From Micractinium sp. NFX-FRZ (Eukaryota; Chlorophyta; Trebouxiophyceae; Chlorellales; Chlorellaceae): a stretch of 64,000 nt of DNA. The position numbers were made by a program, and so were the translations under genes. Shown here piece by piece: positions 30,346 to 41,498 of this stretch. The stretch is from the NCBI GenBank assembly GCA_029339195.1, contig JAPTJF010000137.1, forward strand, positions 1 to 64,000. The letters are read 5' to 3'. Position 1 is the stretch's first letter. The number at the start of each line of letters is the position of its first letter. Under the pieces are notes generated by a model that made no database searches, was not told the DNA's origin, and saw only the letters and a program-made list of their open reading frames with translations.

Positions 30346-32710
30346 TCACGCCACCAGCTGCACAGCGCCGCCCACCTCCTTGATCTTCTTCTCAGCCAGC
30401 TTGGACACAAACTTGGCGCGCACCACCACAGGCTGCGCGGGCAGCTGCCCCTTGCCCAGCAGCTTGAAGTAGCCGTGCTGGGTGATGTCGATGACGGGGG
30501 CGGTGGCCGTGTCCTTGGCAGCAGCCACGCGCGCCTCCTCGCCCACCAGGGTCCACACCTGCGGCAGGAGGAACGAAGGTGGCGGGGGGCACGGGCGGTG
30601 AGGCGGCGGGAAGCAGCAAGCGAGACGGGAGAAGAGAGTGTCCAGGCCTAATGGCAGGGCCTCGAGAGCCGCCGCTGCCGCCGCTCCAAGGCTGCGGCGG
30701 CGGGGCAGGTGTGAGATGCAGCAGTGTATTGATGCTGCAGGCCAGCTTTGCATGTGCGCTGCTGCCGCACGTGGCGCCCTGCATGCTGTGCCGTGGTCCA
30801 CGCTGTGCGTTGCTGCCAGCCAGGCTGGCTCCCCTGGTGCCAAAGAAGCGCTGCCCGGCAGCCTGCTCCGCAGCAGCTTGCCGCCCTGCCCAACCAACCA
30901 GGCGGATGCCACTGCTCCCTGTTGCTGCATCGCCACGTCTGCTGCGGCACCGACGCGCCGGCTGGCAACACTTGCTCCTGCTAGTGCTTCGGCCGCTGTA
31001 GCTCACCGCTGCTTCTGCTGCCGCCATCGCTGCCGCAGCAGCAGCCTCGAGGGAACCGCCGCTTGCGGGTGCAGCGCTGCTGCTGCCCCTCGCGCCAGCA
31101 ACGCTCACTCCCCCGCGTCCATGTCGTGCCCAGCAGGCATATGCGCTGCTCATGGCCATCCAGGGTCTCTCAACTCATCCCCCTTCCCTCCCCTCCTCCC
31201 TTCTCTTCACCTTGTCGAGGTTGATCACGGGGCAGTGGTACTTGTTCTTGTTCAGGTGGAAGTACCGCATGCCGACCTGCGGGGCAGAGGGCAGGGAGGG
31301 CGCACGGGAGGCGGGGTGAGCAGCGGGCATTCGGCGCGACCCCAAATGCCTGCTCGGCGAGGATCAGGTCACAGACACCTCTTGGGCTGCCATGTAAGCA
31401 GCACCAAAAGGTGCACTGCATGCAAATCTGCGCTCCCCAAGACAGCCAACAGCTGCTTCGCAGCAGGTTGTGCTGCCCGTCGCGTGCCACCGAGGCTGCG
31501 GCGCCGCTGGTCGCCGCCAACCAGCATATGCCCACCCACGGTCCACACCATGGGCGTGCTGGTGCTTACCTTGCCGAAGTATCCAGGGTGATACTTGTCC
31601 CACATGATGCTGCAGGAAAGGAAGAAAAAGTGTAACAACAGGAATTAGAGCAGGGCAGTCTGTTGGGTACAGTGGTTGAAGCGCGACGATGGCCAAGCGG
31701 GCGGCGGCGGCGCACCCACGCCCGCCGTCTCCGCTGCATTGGCTGTCAACAACGCTGCTGCCTGTGTGCATGCCATAGTGAAGGCAGACGGAAGGAGGCA
31801 GCAGCTGCTGCTGCTGCTGCTGCTGCCGACGGGGTCCGCTGCGCTGACACGAATGCCTTGCTTGCCGCCGCATCTGCTGCCCCGTGTGTGCCAGCACTGT
31901 GTTGCAGCGGGCGCCTCGTAGCAGCACGCACAGTGGCACGCAGCAGCCCCGCTTGGTGCACAGCCCTGCCTCCACCGCCTTGCGATTGCCCCACACTGTG
32001 GCGGCGCCCTGGCATGTGGCCAGCTGCTGCCGCCGCCGCCAGCGGCGCCCGCCCGCAACGTGATGCGGCCTGTGCCATCCCTCTCTGTGCTCACTGTGCG
32101 ACCCGCCTGCCATCCTCTCTGCCCCTCTGCCCCAGGTTCCCAGCACACCATCACTGTTGCTGCAGCTTGCAGCCCTGTGCGCTCACCGGTGGTGGTGCTG
32201 GCCACCAGCGTTACCGCGGCCGCCGGGATGCTTCCTGTGCTTGCCGACGCGGCCGTGGCCAGCCGACACGTGGCCGCGCTTCTTGCGGTGGGCCTTCAGA
32301 CCTGCAGATACATATTTGCGAGACACACGCTGTTCATGATCGCCGTCTGACAGTAACTGCACATGCCTGCAGGGTGCGTAGGAATAGGAAGGACCTCCGG
32401 CACCCCAGCCATCTGCTGCCGCCGCCGCCCTCTAATCATCACACGGCTCAGCACACGGCGCGCCTCCCGCTGCGTTGCCGGCTCCCAGTGGCCCCTACGT
32501 CCAGCTTCGCCTCCCCAGCCAGCACCGCAGCTGCCCGAGCAGCCTCCAGCACATGCCGCTGCGCCGGCATCGTGGGCCCCGGCGGCCTGGAGACAGCATG
32601 GCCCTGCTGCTGACAGGCTTTCACTTGCCATGGCCCCTGGTCGCCCCTCAGGCTCGCCCTGCAGCCCCTGCCAGCGGCGAAAACATGCAGCGGCACTCAC
32701 GGGTCGTCAT
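30346..32710 (-). CDS. RPL27A: Cytosolic 60S ribosomal protein uL15 (L27a)
   Basis: Five exons (32701-32710, 32187-32301, 31570-31609, 31211-31276, 30346-30558) give 147 residues, the usual eukaryotic length. The first coding exon is only 10 bases (MTT plus one base). Landmarks are [86 protein letters not shown] and the end [16 protein letters not shown]. It is a core protein of the large cytosolic ribosomal subunit. Introns of several hundred bases separate the small exons. It is transcribed divergently from mS34. Confidence 0.96.
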
Positions 32711-33844
32711 GGCTGCGGCTTCCCCACTTCGGCTTCCCCAGAGAGGCCGGAGCTGGCGCTCGCCGCCCAGTTCAGGCCGCCGGGGCGCCCTGCGGCGCCC
32801 GGCACGCACCGCATGCGCTCCGGGGACTGGCCCTCCATGGGCTCCTGAGGCGGTGTGGAAGCGAAACACATGGAAGTTCTGGTGTTCCTCATGTTGGTTC
32901 GCCTGTTGGCACCCGGAGAGCTGTGCTGCACGCAAGCAATTGGTAGAGTGGGCAATTGATAGGGTGCTGTGGACGCCCCTCGCTCGTTGGTCGCTTGATC
33001 TAGGCATTGCGTCACTATATCTGAGCATGCCATCTGCCGGCAAGCGCTGTGGGCAAGCAGGCATGAGAGCGGTGGGCGGCAAATGTGCGCCGCCGGCGCC
33101 GCCGGTGTGCCTGCCGCGGAGCCCCCTGCCGCTGGTCTAGCTGACTGGTCCGGCACGACAGTTGTGTTGTACGGGTGTGATTCAAGATTACCATGGAATC
33201 CTTCGCTAGCATGTGTGCAGCAAAGTTATTACATGTTAGCCCTGTGCGTACCGTGTGCGTACCGTGCGGCAGGGTGCACGACACAACGCAGTGCGACAGT
33301 GCCTTGCAAGGCAAGCAACCGGGAAAGCATTCATGGAGGCAGGGGATGACGGGAATACCATATAATCCATATTGCATTGGCCTGCAAGAAGGGGGCCTGG
33401 GGGACCTGGGTTGAAGGACCAGAGAACACAGCGCCAGCGTCCGGACATACAAGGGGTGCAAAGTTCGGTGGAGCCCTCAGCAAAGATGTGAACCGGCATT
33501 ACGCTGTACAATACATCAGCAGCAGTTCAAGCATCTCTGATTCATACCTTTGATGGATTTACAATGGTGCTGCATGGGGAGGCGGCGAGAGCCCCCGTCA
33601 GCACGCCACGCATGGCCAGCGGGACAGGGTGGCAACCCTCGGCTCAGCCCTGCGGAAAATTCTGCAGGCTCGCTCAATCCACAACGTATTTAGTCCGTCC
33701 TGCTAGCCGGCACCCTACGAAGCCCCCTTCTGCCTCGCCTGCTCTCCACGAACCCGGACCGTGTCCCCCTTGTTTCAACGCCCCTCAGCTTCATCGGTGC
33801 ACTCCGGGTTTCGGTCTGCAACAGCCACGGGAGCAGAGACCACG
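32711..33844. promoter_or_regulatory. Shared intergenic region between uL15 (-) and mS34 (+)
   Basis: The two start codons are 1134 bases apart and point away from each other, so both promoters must lie here. No TATA box or named motif was assigned with confidence, and no additional gene was seen. Confidence 0.5.
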
Positions 33845-34614
33845 ATGCGGCCAACCAGTGTGCAGCTGGCGAAGAACGGTGAGCAGAAGCCGTGCAGGGC
33901 GCCCAAAGTGGTTTGGTATATCGAGTAGTAGGCCATATGCTGTTGCAGGGCGCTCGCAGGCGCTGGGCTGCAACTCCGCCTGCTGCCGCCGCCGCCACTT
34001 CCACTCTTCCGCCTTGCCGCCGGCAGCCGACTCGCACCCCTCCCTGTGCCCGCCCTGCCGCTGCCGCAGCCTTTGAGCTGCTGAGCCGGGTGCCGCAGCA
34101 CGGGCTGGGCAGCAAGCTGAGCCGCACCAGCTGGACAGACGACTGCTACTGGACCATCTCCAAAGTCCGGCTCTCACCGGTGCGCCGGGTGTGGGCTTGG
34201 GGGGCTGACAGCGGCACAGGGCGGCACACAGCCATGCATCCAGCCAGGCTATGTGTAGCAGTAGCAGTCAGTTGATCAGCACAGGATGCGCATGCGTTGC
34301 TGTATAACTTTTATGTTGGAACCTCATCCGTCATATTCAACTCCTCAACTCCCTGCCCCCAACAGGATGGCAAGCATGGGTCGGCGTGGGGCGTGCTGAC
34401 GTGGCGGGGGCAGGCGCAGCGGCCCGAGGCCCCAGCCCAGATCGCAGGCCCGCTCAAGAAGGTGTGGCGGCTGGTGGATAGCGAGGCAAGCAGCCAGCAG
34501 CAGCAGTGGCAGTCAATGCTGGCAGCCACGCTGCGGCAGGAGCGGCAGGCAGCAAAGGCAGCGGCAGCAGAGGCGGAGGCGCCGCCAGCGGCAGCAGAGC
34601 AGTCGGCGGCGTAA
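33845..34614 (+). CDS. MRPS34: Mitochondrial small-subunit ribosomal protein mS34
   Basis: Exons 33845-33878, 34070-34179 and 34366-34614 close in phase to 130 residues. The N-terminus MRPTSVQLAKNAFELLSRVP leads to QHGLGSKLSRTSW, YWTISKVRLSPDGKHGSAWG and VLTWRGQ. This is the core pattern of mS34 proteins (leucine-rich helix, VG/GLG turn, W, then HG-AWG). A lysine-rich helix and an Ala/Glu/Gln-rich tail ending in TAA follow. mS34 is a structural protein of the mitochondrial ribosome small subunit found in plants and animals. The assignment is from motif pattern and size. Confidence 0.75.
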
Positions 34615-35022
34615 CAGACCGGCACGCGGCTGGGCGCTGTTGCTTGTGCCCTGCATTTGCCTTGACTGCAACAAATAGGATTAGGAAATGCTCTGCTGCA
34701 TGCCATGGCTGCTGATGCACGCCGCAGGCAGCGCCACATTGTGAACCCCAGTTCGTCTCAAAATGGCTGAATTGTAGGCACCAGTGTCTTGCAAAAGCTT
34801 CATTTACACGCAAGTCAGAGATGCATGCAGTTACAGTCTGAGCACTGGGTTGCAGTGCACGACAGGCACAGCAAGACATGCAAAAGCAGCCTGTGGTAAT
34901 TAAGGTGGCCGTGTCGACTGCTGCCACATGCCCTGGTTCCTGCCTGCCCCCTGCCAGCCCATGCATGCATGTATGCCAGCTCAGCTCAAAAGCCCTGCCA
35001 GTGAGCGCCGCACTCCCTCGGC
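34615..35022. other. Convergent 3' intergenic region
   Basis: This 408-base stretch lies between the mS34 stop (+) and the HP1-like stop (-). It should contain both poly(A) sites. No other feature was recognised. Confidence 0.5.
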
Positions 35023-38000
35023 TCACTGCCCGCCGCTCTTCTTGGCCCGCCTTGTTTTGGACTCGTAGAACTGGGCGAGCTTGCCGAGGGCCCAGCAGCC
35101 GGGGCAGTCGTCGTGCGCCAGGCTGTGCAGCCTGACGGGCAGACGAAACGGGAAGCGTAGCGGGCAGGGACAGGGCATGTTGGGGGACGGTGGGGAGGGT
35201 GCCGAGAAGCGCAGGCAGAAGTGGGCACCACCACTGGGCCCGTTTCGCAGGCGTGCACAGCGTGCAGTGGTGCATCCAATGCGCCGCTGGCGACAGCGCC
35301 CAACATCCTAGCAAGGCACGCCACCCTGCCAACACGGGCCCAAGTGCGGGCACGGGCGCTGCATTGCGCAGTCTCCTGGCGCTGAGCGGCGGAGCGCTTG
35401 TGTCAAGCGCTTGTGTCAAGGGGTCCCCCCTTCACAGCCCTTCCCCAGGTGGAGCGCTTGTGTCGAGGGGTCCCTGCATGCACCGCCCTTCCCCAGCGCA
35501 CTGCAGGGCCCGGGGCAGCGCACCTGGCAGCAGTGATGGTCTCCCGCTCCCCGCCCTCCCACTGCACATACAGCTCCACATCATCAGCCACGCTCTTGGC
35601 ACCTGCAGCCAGGGAGAGGAGGGCGGCAGGCATGAATGAGTGAGGGCGACGCTTTTGCCACCTGTGGAAGGCGGTACGAGTGGGAGGCGAGCAGCCGGGG
35701 AGAGGAGGGCGGCAGGCATGAATGAGTTGGGGCGACGCTTTTGCCACAAACAGAGGGCACGGACAGGCAGTACAAGTGGGAGGCAAGCAGTGAGCAGCAC
35801 AGGGCAAGGCCGGAGGCGGTGTGGGCAACGCACATCCGCCGAGCAGCGCTGCGCAGCGCAGCCACCTGGTGGGCACTGCCCCAGCATAAGCAGCAGTGGC
35901 ACACTGCAACGGAAGCAACAGCAGGAGAGCTGCTACCAAAGCACATGCTCAGGCACACACTGATTGTACACCCGCTGCGATCCAGAGCCAGAGCCCCACC
36001 TCGGATCTTGCACTGCCTGAAGCGGGCGGCCAGCAGCCTGTCCTCGTCGGGTTCCCCCTCATCAGGACTAGTCCCCTCCTCCACTTCCTTCTCAGCACCC
36101 GCCGCTGCCGCTGCCGCCGCCGCCGCCGCCGCCGCTTCCTCGCCCGCATCGGCTGCCGCCGCTGCAGCAGCCGTGCCAGCAGAGGGTGTCCGCGCCCTAC
36201 TCTGCGGCTCGTCCTTCACCGCTGGGCGCGGTGCTGCCTCCCCTGCTGCCGGTTCACTCGCAGCGGGCACTGCTGGCACCTGCGGAGAAGGGAGCGCGGG
36301 ATCAGCAGCAAACAGTGAGCAGCTAGCATGCCACGAGTATGCACGGCAGCTTGTCCAAGGCAGCAACTTGAACCTGAATTTGAACTAGCTCGCCATACAG
36401 CACACCCACCTGCTGTGGCGGTTGTTGCTGCAGCTGCTCCCGTGCCTGCCGCCGTCGCTGCCGCCCTTGCCGCTGCTGCTGAGGAGGAGGAGGCAGGTCT
36501 GCCTGCTGCTGCTTTTGAGGCACAAAGTCTGCTTGCTGCTCAAGCTGCTGCTGCTGCTGCTGCTGAGGTCGGTCTGCCTGCTGCTGTGGCAGCGGATCCG
36601 CCGCCACCTCGTCTTCCGTGTCTGGCACCACCTGCTGGGCGCTGCCCTGCTGGACCAGCTGCAGCACAGGCAAGCAGGCCGGAGGGGCGGCAGCAGCAGG
36701 CAGGCGCCACATGTGAGGCGACTGCACACACTGACAGTAGCTGCAACAGTGCACCCAGATGCTATGCAGAATGCGGCCATAAAACATTAAAGTAGGCCCC
36801 GCCGTGCAGGCCGCAGCAGGTGGCGGGGGCGCCGCAACAGATGACGGAGCAGTGCGCAGCGGGTGCACACAACACACACCTGTGTCTCGGGCAGCGAGTC
36901 TGCAGGCGCCATGTCAGCATCGTGCAAATTGGTCCACTGAATGTCATCCGGCTGCGTGCGCAGGTGCAGCGCGCCTGGGGGCAGACCCTCAGCCCCTGCT
37001 GCCGCGGCGCCCACCGGCTCAGCAGGCTCAGCAGGCACAGCAGGCGCGCCAGGCTCGGCTGCTCCCCGCCCACGACCCTGCCGCTGCTCCTCCTGCTGCA
37101 CCTCTGGATGCCCCTGTGGCTGCCACGCCGGCGACCCCAGCTGGCTGCTCTCAAGGTGCTCCCGTGCATCGTGAAACTCGTCATCTGCAGGGGTCTCCGC
37201 CAGGCCCTCTGGCACCACTTCATGGCGCACTTGGCCAGCTGCAGCCGCCATTGCGCCATCGGCTGCCGCTGCAATGCCCCCTACTGCGGGCTGCTGCCCT
37301 GCTGCTGCCACAGGGGCAGCGTGGGCGGCACCTACCTGCCCTGCTGCGGCTGCTTCTGCGGTAGCAGCTGCTGCCGCTTGCTCGTCTGGGGGCAGCAGGC
37401 GGCCGTGGGGGTCAAGCTTGCTGGGGCTGGGGGCCTTGTTCTGCCAGGCACCCATCAGTGCCAGCCCCTGCAGGCAGGCAGACAGGAGAGGCGGACATAG
37501 GAAGCATGAACTGAATCAGGCTCATGCATGCAGGGAGGACGGGAAAGGCAGACGAGCCTGCACCTCTGCAGGGTTGGCGGCAATGCCACAGCCTCCTGCA
37601 GCGCAGCGCAGCATGTGCAGCAGCAGCAGCAGCGAGAGGGGGAGGCAGCCGCAGGATCTGTACTGCACCCTGCGGGGCGCACACACACGTGCATGCAGCA
37701 GCAGGGCCGCAGGCACGGCAAGAGCTTCTGCTAGGGAAGCCAGACTTGGGCATGGGCAGCACCACCGCCTGCAGGGCTGCCTCAGTGCACCCTTCTCGCG
37801 CCGCCTCCCCCACCCTCGGACCTGCTGGAAGGCTAGGTCGGCATCATCGGGCGGGCCAGCCTCCCAGCCGGCTGCTGGCTGAGGCGCAGCCCTGCCAAGT
37901 GGCTGCTGCTGCTGCTGCTGCTGGCCAAGCTCATGCTGCTGGCCATGCTGTTGCTGCTCCTGCTGATGCTGCTGCTGGCCATGCTGTTGCTGCTGCTCCT

Positions 38001-41000
38001 GCTGCTGCGGGCCATGCTCTTGCTGCTGTTGCTCCTGCTGGCTCGTCCCCTGATCCTGTGCCTGCTGGTGGTGTGGCTCACGGAGCTCGCTATGCTGCTT
38101 CCGCTGCTGCCGTCTCTCTGGACGCTGCTGCCCCTCTTGCGGGTCAGGCTGCTGCTGCTGCTGCCGGTGTGCTGGCCGAGCAGGCGCCGGAGCGTTACCA
38201 GAGTCCCCAGGCACTCCCTGCCGCTGCTGGCCCAGGCCCTGTTGCTGAGGAGGAGGAGAGCCAGGCTTGCGCCGCACCCCGCCTGCATCCACAGGCCCTG
38301 GGCTGCCAACCTCTCGGCGCATGGCCGCCGCAGCCGCCCACTTCAGGGCCGCATCTGCCGCTTCTGCTGCCGCAGCCGAGACGTCCGCCGGCGGCTCCCC
38401 CCGCATGCGCTTGGCAGCAGGCTGCTGGGCCCCTGCACCGCCCCCGCCCCCTCCATCGCCGGCTTTGGGTGCGTGTGCTGCACCGCGCTTGGTGGCGAGC
38501 GTCGAGCGCCCTGCCGGCCGCCCACTGGCCGCAGGTGGCTGCTGCCCCTGGGGCACCGCTGCGGGCTGCTGCACTGCTGCTGGCGCCCGGGGCAGCTCTC
38601 GCCGGTGCTGCGGCAGCTGAAGCGCCACCGCTGCTGCGTTCGCCTCGGGGCGGTTGGAAGGCAGCTGCGGGCGCTGCCTCGAGGACGGCCAGGCCAGCCC
38701 AGCGGCACCAGCTCCTGCTGCCACCGCGGGCGATGGCGCAGCTGCTGCTGCTGAAGCAGCTGTTGCTCCCGTGGCCTCTGGCAGAGGGCGCTTCCTGCGA
38801 AAGAAGTCTGCCAGCGAGCGTGGCGGCTGAGCAGCCGGCGCCCCTGCCACCCCTCCCGATGCTGCCGCTGCTGGAACATGCTGCCCTCCAGATGCTGCTC
38901 CTACTGCTGGTGCCGCTGCTCCGCTGCCTGTTTGCCGTGCCGGGTTGGGTCGCAGCAGCATGGCCCTGCCAGATCCCGCCGCTGGCCTGCTTCCGAGCCG
39001 GGTTGGGCTGGTGAAGGGAGACCGGCGGGCAGGAAGAAACCGCGCGCCCGGCGCCACAGCTGGTGCGCCGCCTGACGCTGCTTGCTGGCGAGCGGGAAGG
39101 GGCACGGTCGGAGCTGCCTGTTGCTCCTGGGCCGCTGGGGGTGGAGCAAACGGCCTTCTGGCGGGTGCAGCTTCGGCTAGCAGGCCAGAACCATGCACCG
39201 GGGACTGCGCTGTTGGTGGAAGCCGTGCTGCGGCCCCAGGGGCGCCTGCTGCTGCTGGTGCTGCTGCTGCTGTGCTGCGCTGCGCTCGGCCGCCAGCGGC
39301 GACAGCTGGCCCTGGCAGCAGCTGCTGCGACCGCCGCTGCTGCGGCTGCTGCTGCTGCTGCAGGCCGATACCCGCAAGCAGCAGGGAGGTGGCTGGGCCT
39401 TGCGCACGGTCAAACAGCAGGGGTTCGGGCTCGGGCTGCGACTCCAGAGGTATGTTATGCGGCCCCACTGGCAGCGCTGCAGCACTCGCCGCCGAGCCCA
39501 GCCTGCCCCAGGCAGCGCCCAGGCGCCTCTTGCCGCCAACCACGCCATGGCCCGCTGCCGCCAGCGGGGAGCCGCGCACTGCTGCTGGCCCCTGCTGCAG
39601 CTGCTGCTGCCGGTCCGCGGCGGCCTGCCCCACAGCGGGTGCCTCCTCCCCTGCCTCTGGTGGGCTGGGCTCCAGCAGTGTCCCTTTCTTCAGGCGGTCA
39701 TTGAACTCTGCCACCATGTCGGCCCAGGTGCCCGGGAAGTGCTGCTTCAGCTGCGCCTGAGACAGCCTGCAGTTGAGAACAAGCGACCCATGCAGGCACG
39801 CGTGCGGGTGGTTGAGTGGCAAATGGGCAGCAAGGCAGGGGGACAGGGAGGGCGGTGACGAGCTGAGGGTGACGCCACTCATGCCACTGCATCACTGATT
39901 GCACCCAACACCCCTCTGAGCAGCCAGCACGGGCGGCAAAGAAGCAGCAGCCACACAAGGTAGCCGTCATTTGCTGCTCCCCCATGTTCAGCTCTCAGTT
40001 CAGCCCACCACGCTTGCCCTGCCCCTTATCGCCCAAGCTTCTACACTATCACGGCCTGCCTGGACCTGCACCTCTCCCTACTGCCTCCCTCCCTACGTCC
40101 CAAGCCTCCACTTCCCTGCCCAGCCCTGCAATTTCCCCCCTGCCTCTCTCCCTCCCCTGCCCTGCCCAGGTCCATGCACTCTCTCCCCTGCCTCCCTCCC
40201 TCCTCTCCCCCCCTGCGTGCAGCACCCAGCACCCACCATGTGCCCTCCTCCTGCGGGTGCCCCGTCAGGGTGACCTCATAAAAGGTGTCCATGTGGCGGC
40301 CCCGGGGCCGCCGCTCCCGCAGCACGATGCGCGCACGTGGCGGCTTCAGCATCTGCTCTTCGGCTTGCTGCGGGAAGGATGCGCAGAGACGGGACCGTGG
40401 GAGGCAGGGCGATGGGTGTTGGTCGCGCAGCGGCAGCAGCTACTGACTGGCTTGCGTCAGTGGGCAGGGGTACTGTGGACCATCCTGGAACCATGGCCGC
40501 TCATCATCCCCGTTCATCATCTCCGCTGCCCAGCCCCGCTCACAGTTGCCCCCGAACCCAGCCGTGCCTCACAGCTGCCCCCGAACCCAGCCCCTCCTTG
40601 CAACTGCCCCGGTGCCCAGCCCCGCCTCACAACTGCCCCCGTGCCCAGCCCCTCACAGCCTCCCCACGCCGCCCACCGTGTCGGGCACTTGTGAGAGGGA
40701 GGCGCCGCCCGACAGCACGTCCAGCAGCCGCTCCTCCACAGCAGCAAACTTCACGCGCTGCCCCCCTACGCTGGCGTTCTCTGCCGCTATCACAATCTTT
40801 ACCGCTTGGCGGGCGCTGCAGGGGTGCAAAGGGTTCAGTGGTGGCATTGAGGGAAGGAAGAACATGGCAGCAGTCAGCGATGGCATTGAGGGAAGGAAGG
40901 GCGAGGCTGTGCAGGGCTGCTGCGCAAGCACAAACGCCATGGCGCGCCAAGCAAAGTGCGTGCTTTCCCGCAGCAGTGCCGTGCATGTGTTGGTACCCAG

Positions 41001-41498
41001 GGCAGCGCTTGGGTGCACGTACATGCTGGCCAGCAGCAGCGCAGCAGCAGCAGGCGACAGGCAAAGGTAGCTCAGCATTGGCGTCAGGGTAACGAGTTCG
41101 ATTGTGCAGGCAGCGGCGGGTGCGGCAGCAGTTGGCGGGTGCTTGCCGGAAGCAGGGCGCATCGGTACTGCCCGCTATGCCCAGCCGCTCAGCTATCTCC
41201 TGCCAGCCCCGCCAGTCCAGCCCTGGGAAAGCGTCAGCCTCCTCCTCCTCATTGTCCGGCGCTGTGGCTGCGAGCGCTTGATACACCTCCTGCGGGCAAA
41301 ACATACAATGAGCAGAGGCGCCCAGAGTTTGGCGCAGGCAGCGGAGGGGCGGTGGCGGGCGGCGGCACGGCGCCTCGCACAGCTAGCCACGAATGTGGTG
41401 CAAGGACCCATCTGCAACGGGTGCGGACAACTTCAACGCGGCTTGCGCCTCACCCGGCAGGCTTGGTAGAGCTCGAAGGCGTCCCCAGCGCCCGTCAT
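35023..41498 (-). CDS. HP1-like chromodomain / chromo-shadow protein with very long Gln/Ala-rich middle
   Basis: The start is ATG at 41498. Exons are 41454-41498, 41289 downward (end unresolved), 40677-40815, 40237-40367, 37822-39766, 36880-37467, 36410-36658, 36000-36279, 35524-35602 and 35023-35131. A chromodomain-like unit spans two exons: ARIVLRERRPRGRHMDTFYE, VTLTGHPQEEGTW, then LSQAQLKQHFPGTWADMVAE. This matches the strand, GYP-like turn, ENTW-like turn and C-terminal helix layout. The C-terminus (DDVELYVQWEGGERETITAA ... DDCPGCWALGKLAQFYESK) resembles a chromo-shadow domain. Between them lie over 1,100 residues that are Gln, Ala and Pro-rich, including one 648-codon exon with a KKG...GKRRLG basic patch and SLADFFRRKR, a degenerate PIP-box-like motif. 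The likely role is chromatin binding or silencing. The family assignment is by pattern, and the aromatic cage looks altered. Confidence 0.55.
35390..35480. repeat. Tandem duplication in the last intron of the HP1-like gene
   Basis: GGAGCGCTTGTGTCAAG...GGGGTCC occurs twice (near 35391 and 35452), with a further partial GCGCTTGTGTCAAG copy at 35406. Each is followed by a CCCTTCCCCAG-type tract. Confidence 0.8.
35605..35790. repeat. About 80-bp tandem duplication in an HP1-like intron
   Basis: GGGAGAGGAGGGCGGCAGGCATGAATGAGT followed by GGCGACGCTTTTGCCAC is present near 35611 and again near 35697, with similar right flanks (GTACGAGTGGGAGGCGAGCAG and GTACAAGTGGGAGGCAAGCAG). Confidence 0.85.

Noticed and set aside
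37524..39014. A 496-codon open frame on the plus strand
   Set aside because: It is the mirror of the Gln/Ala-rich exon of the minus-strand HP1-like gene. CAG-rich coding gives Leu/Ala-rich antisense frames.
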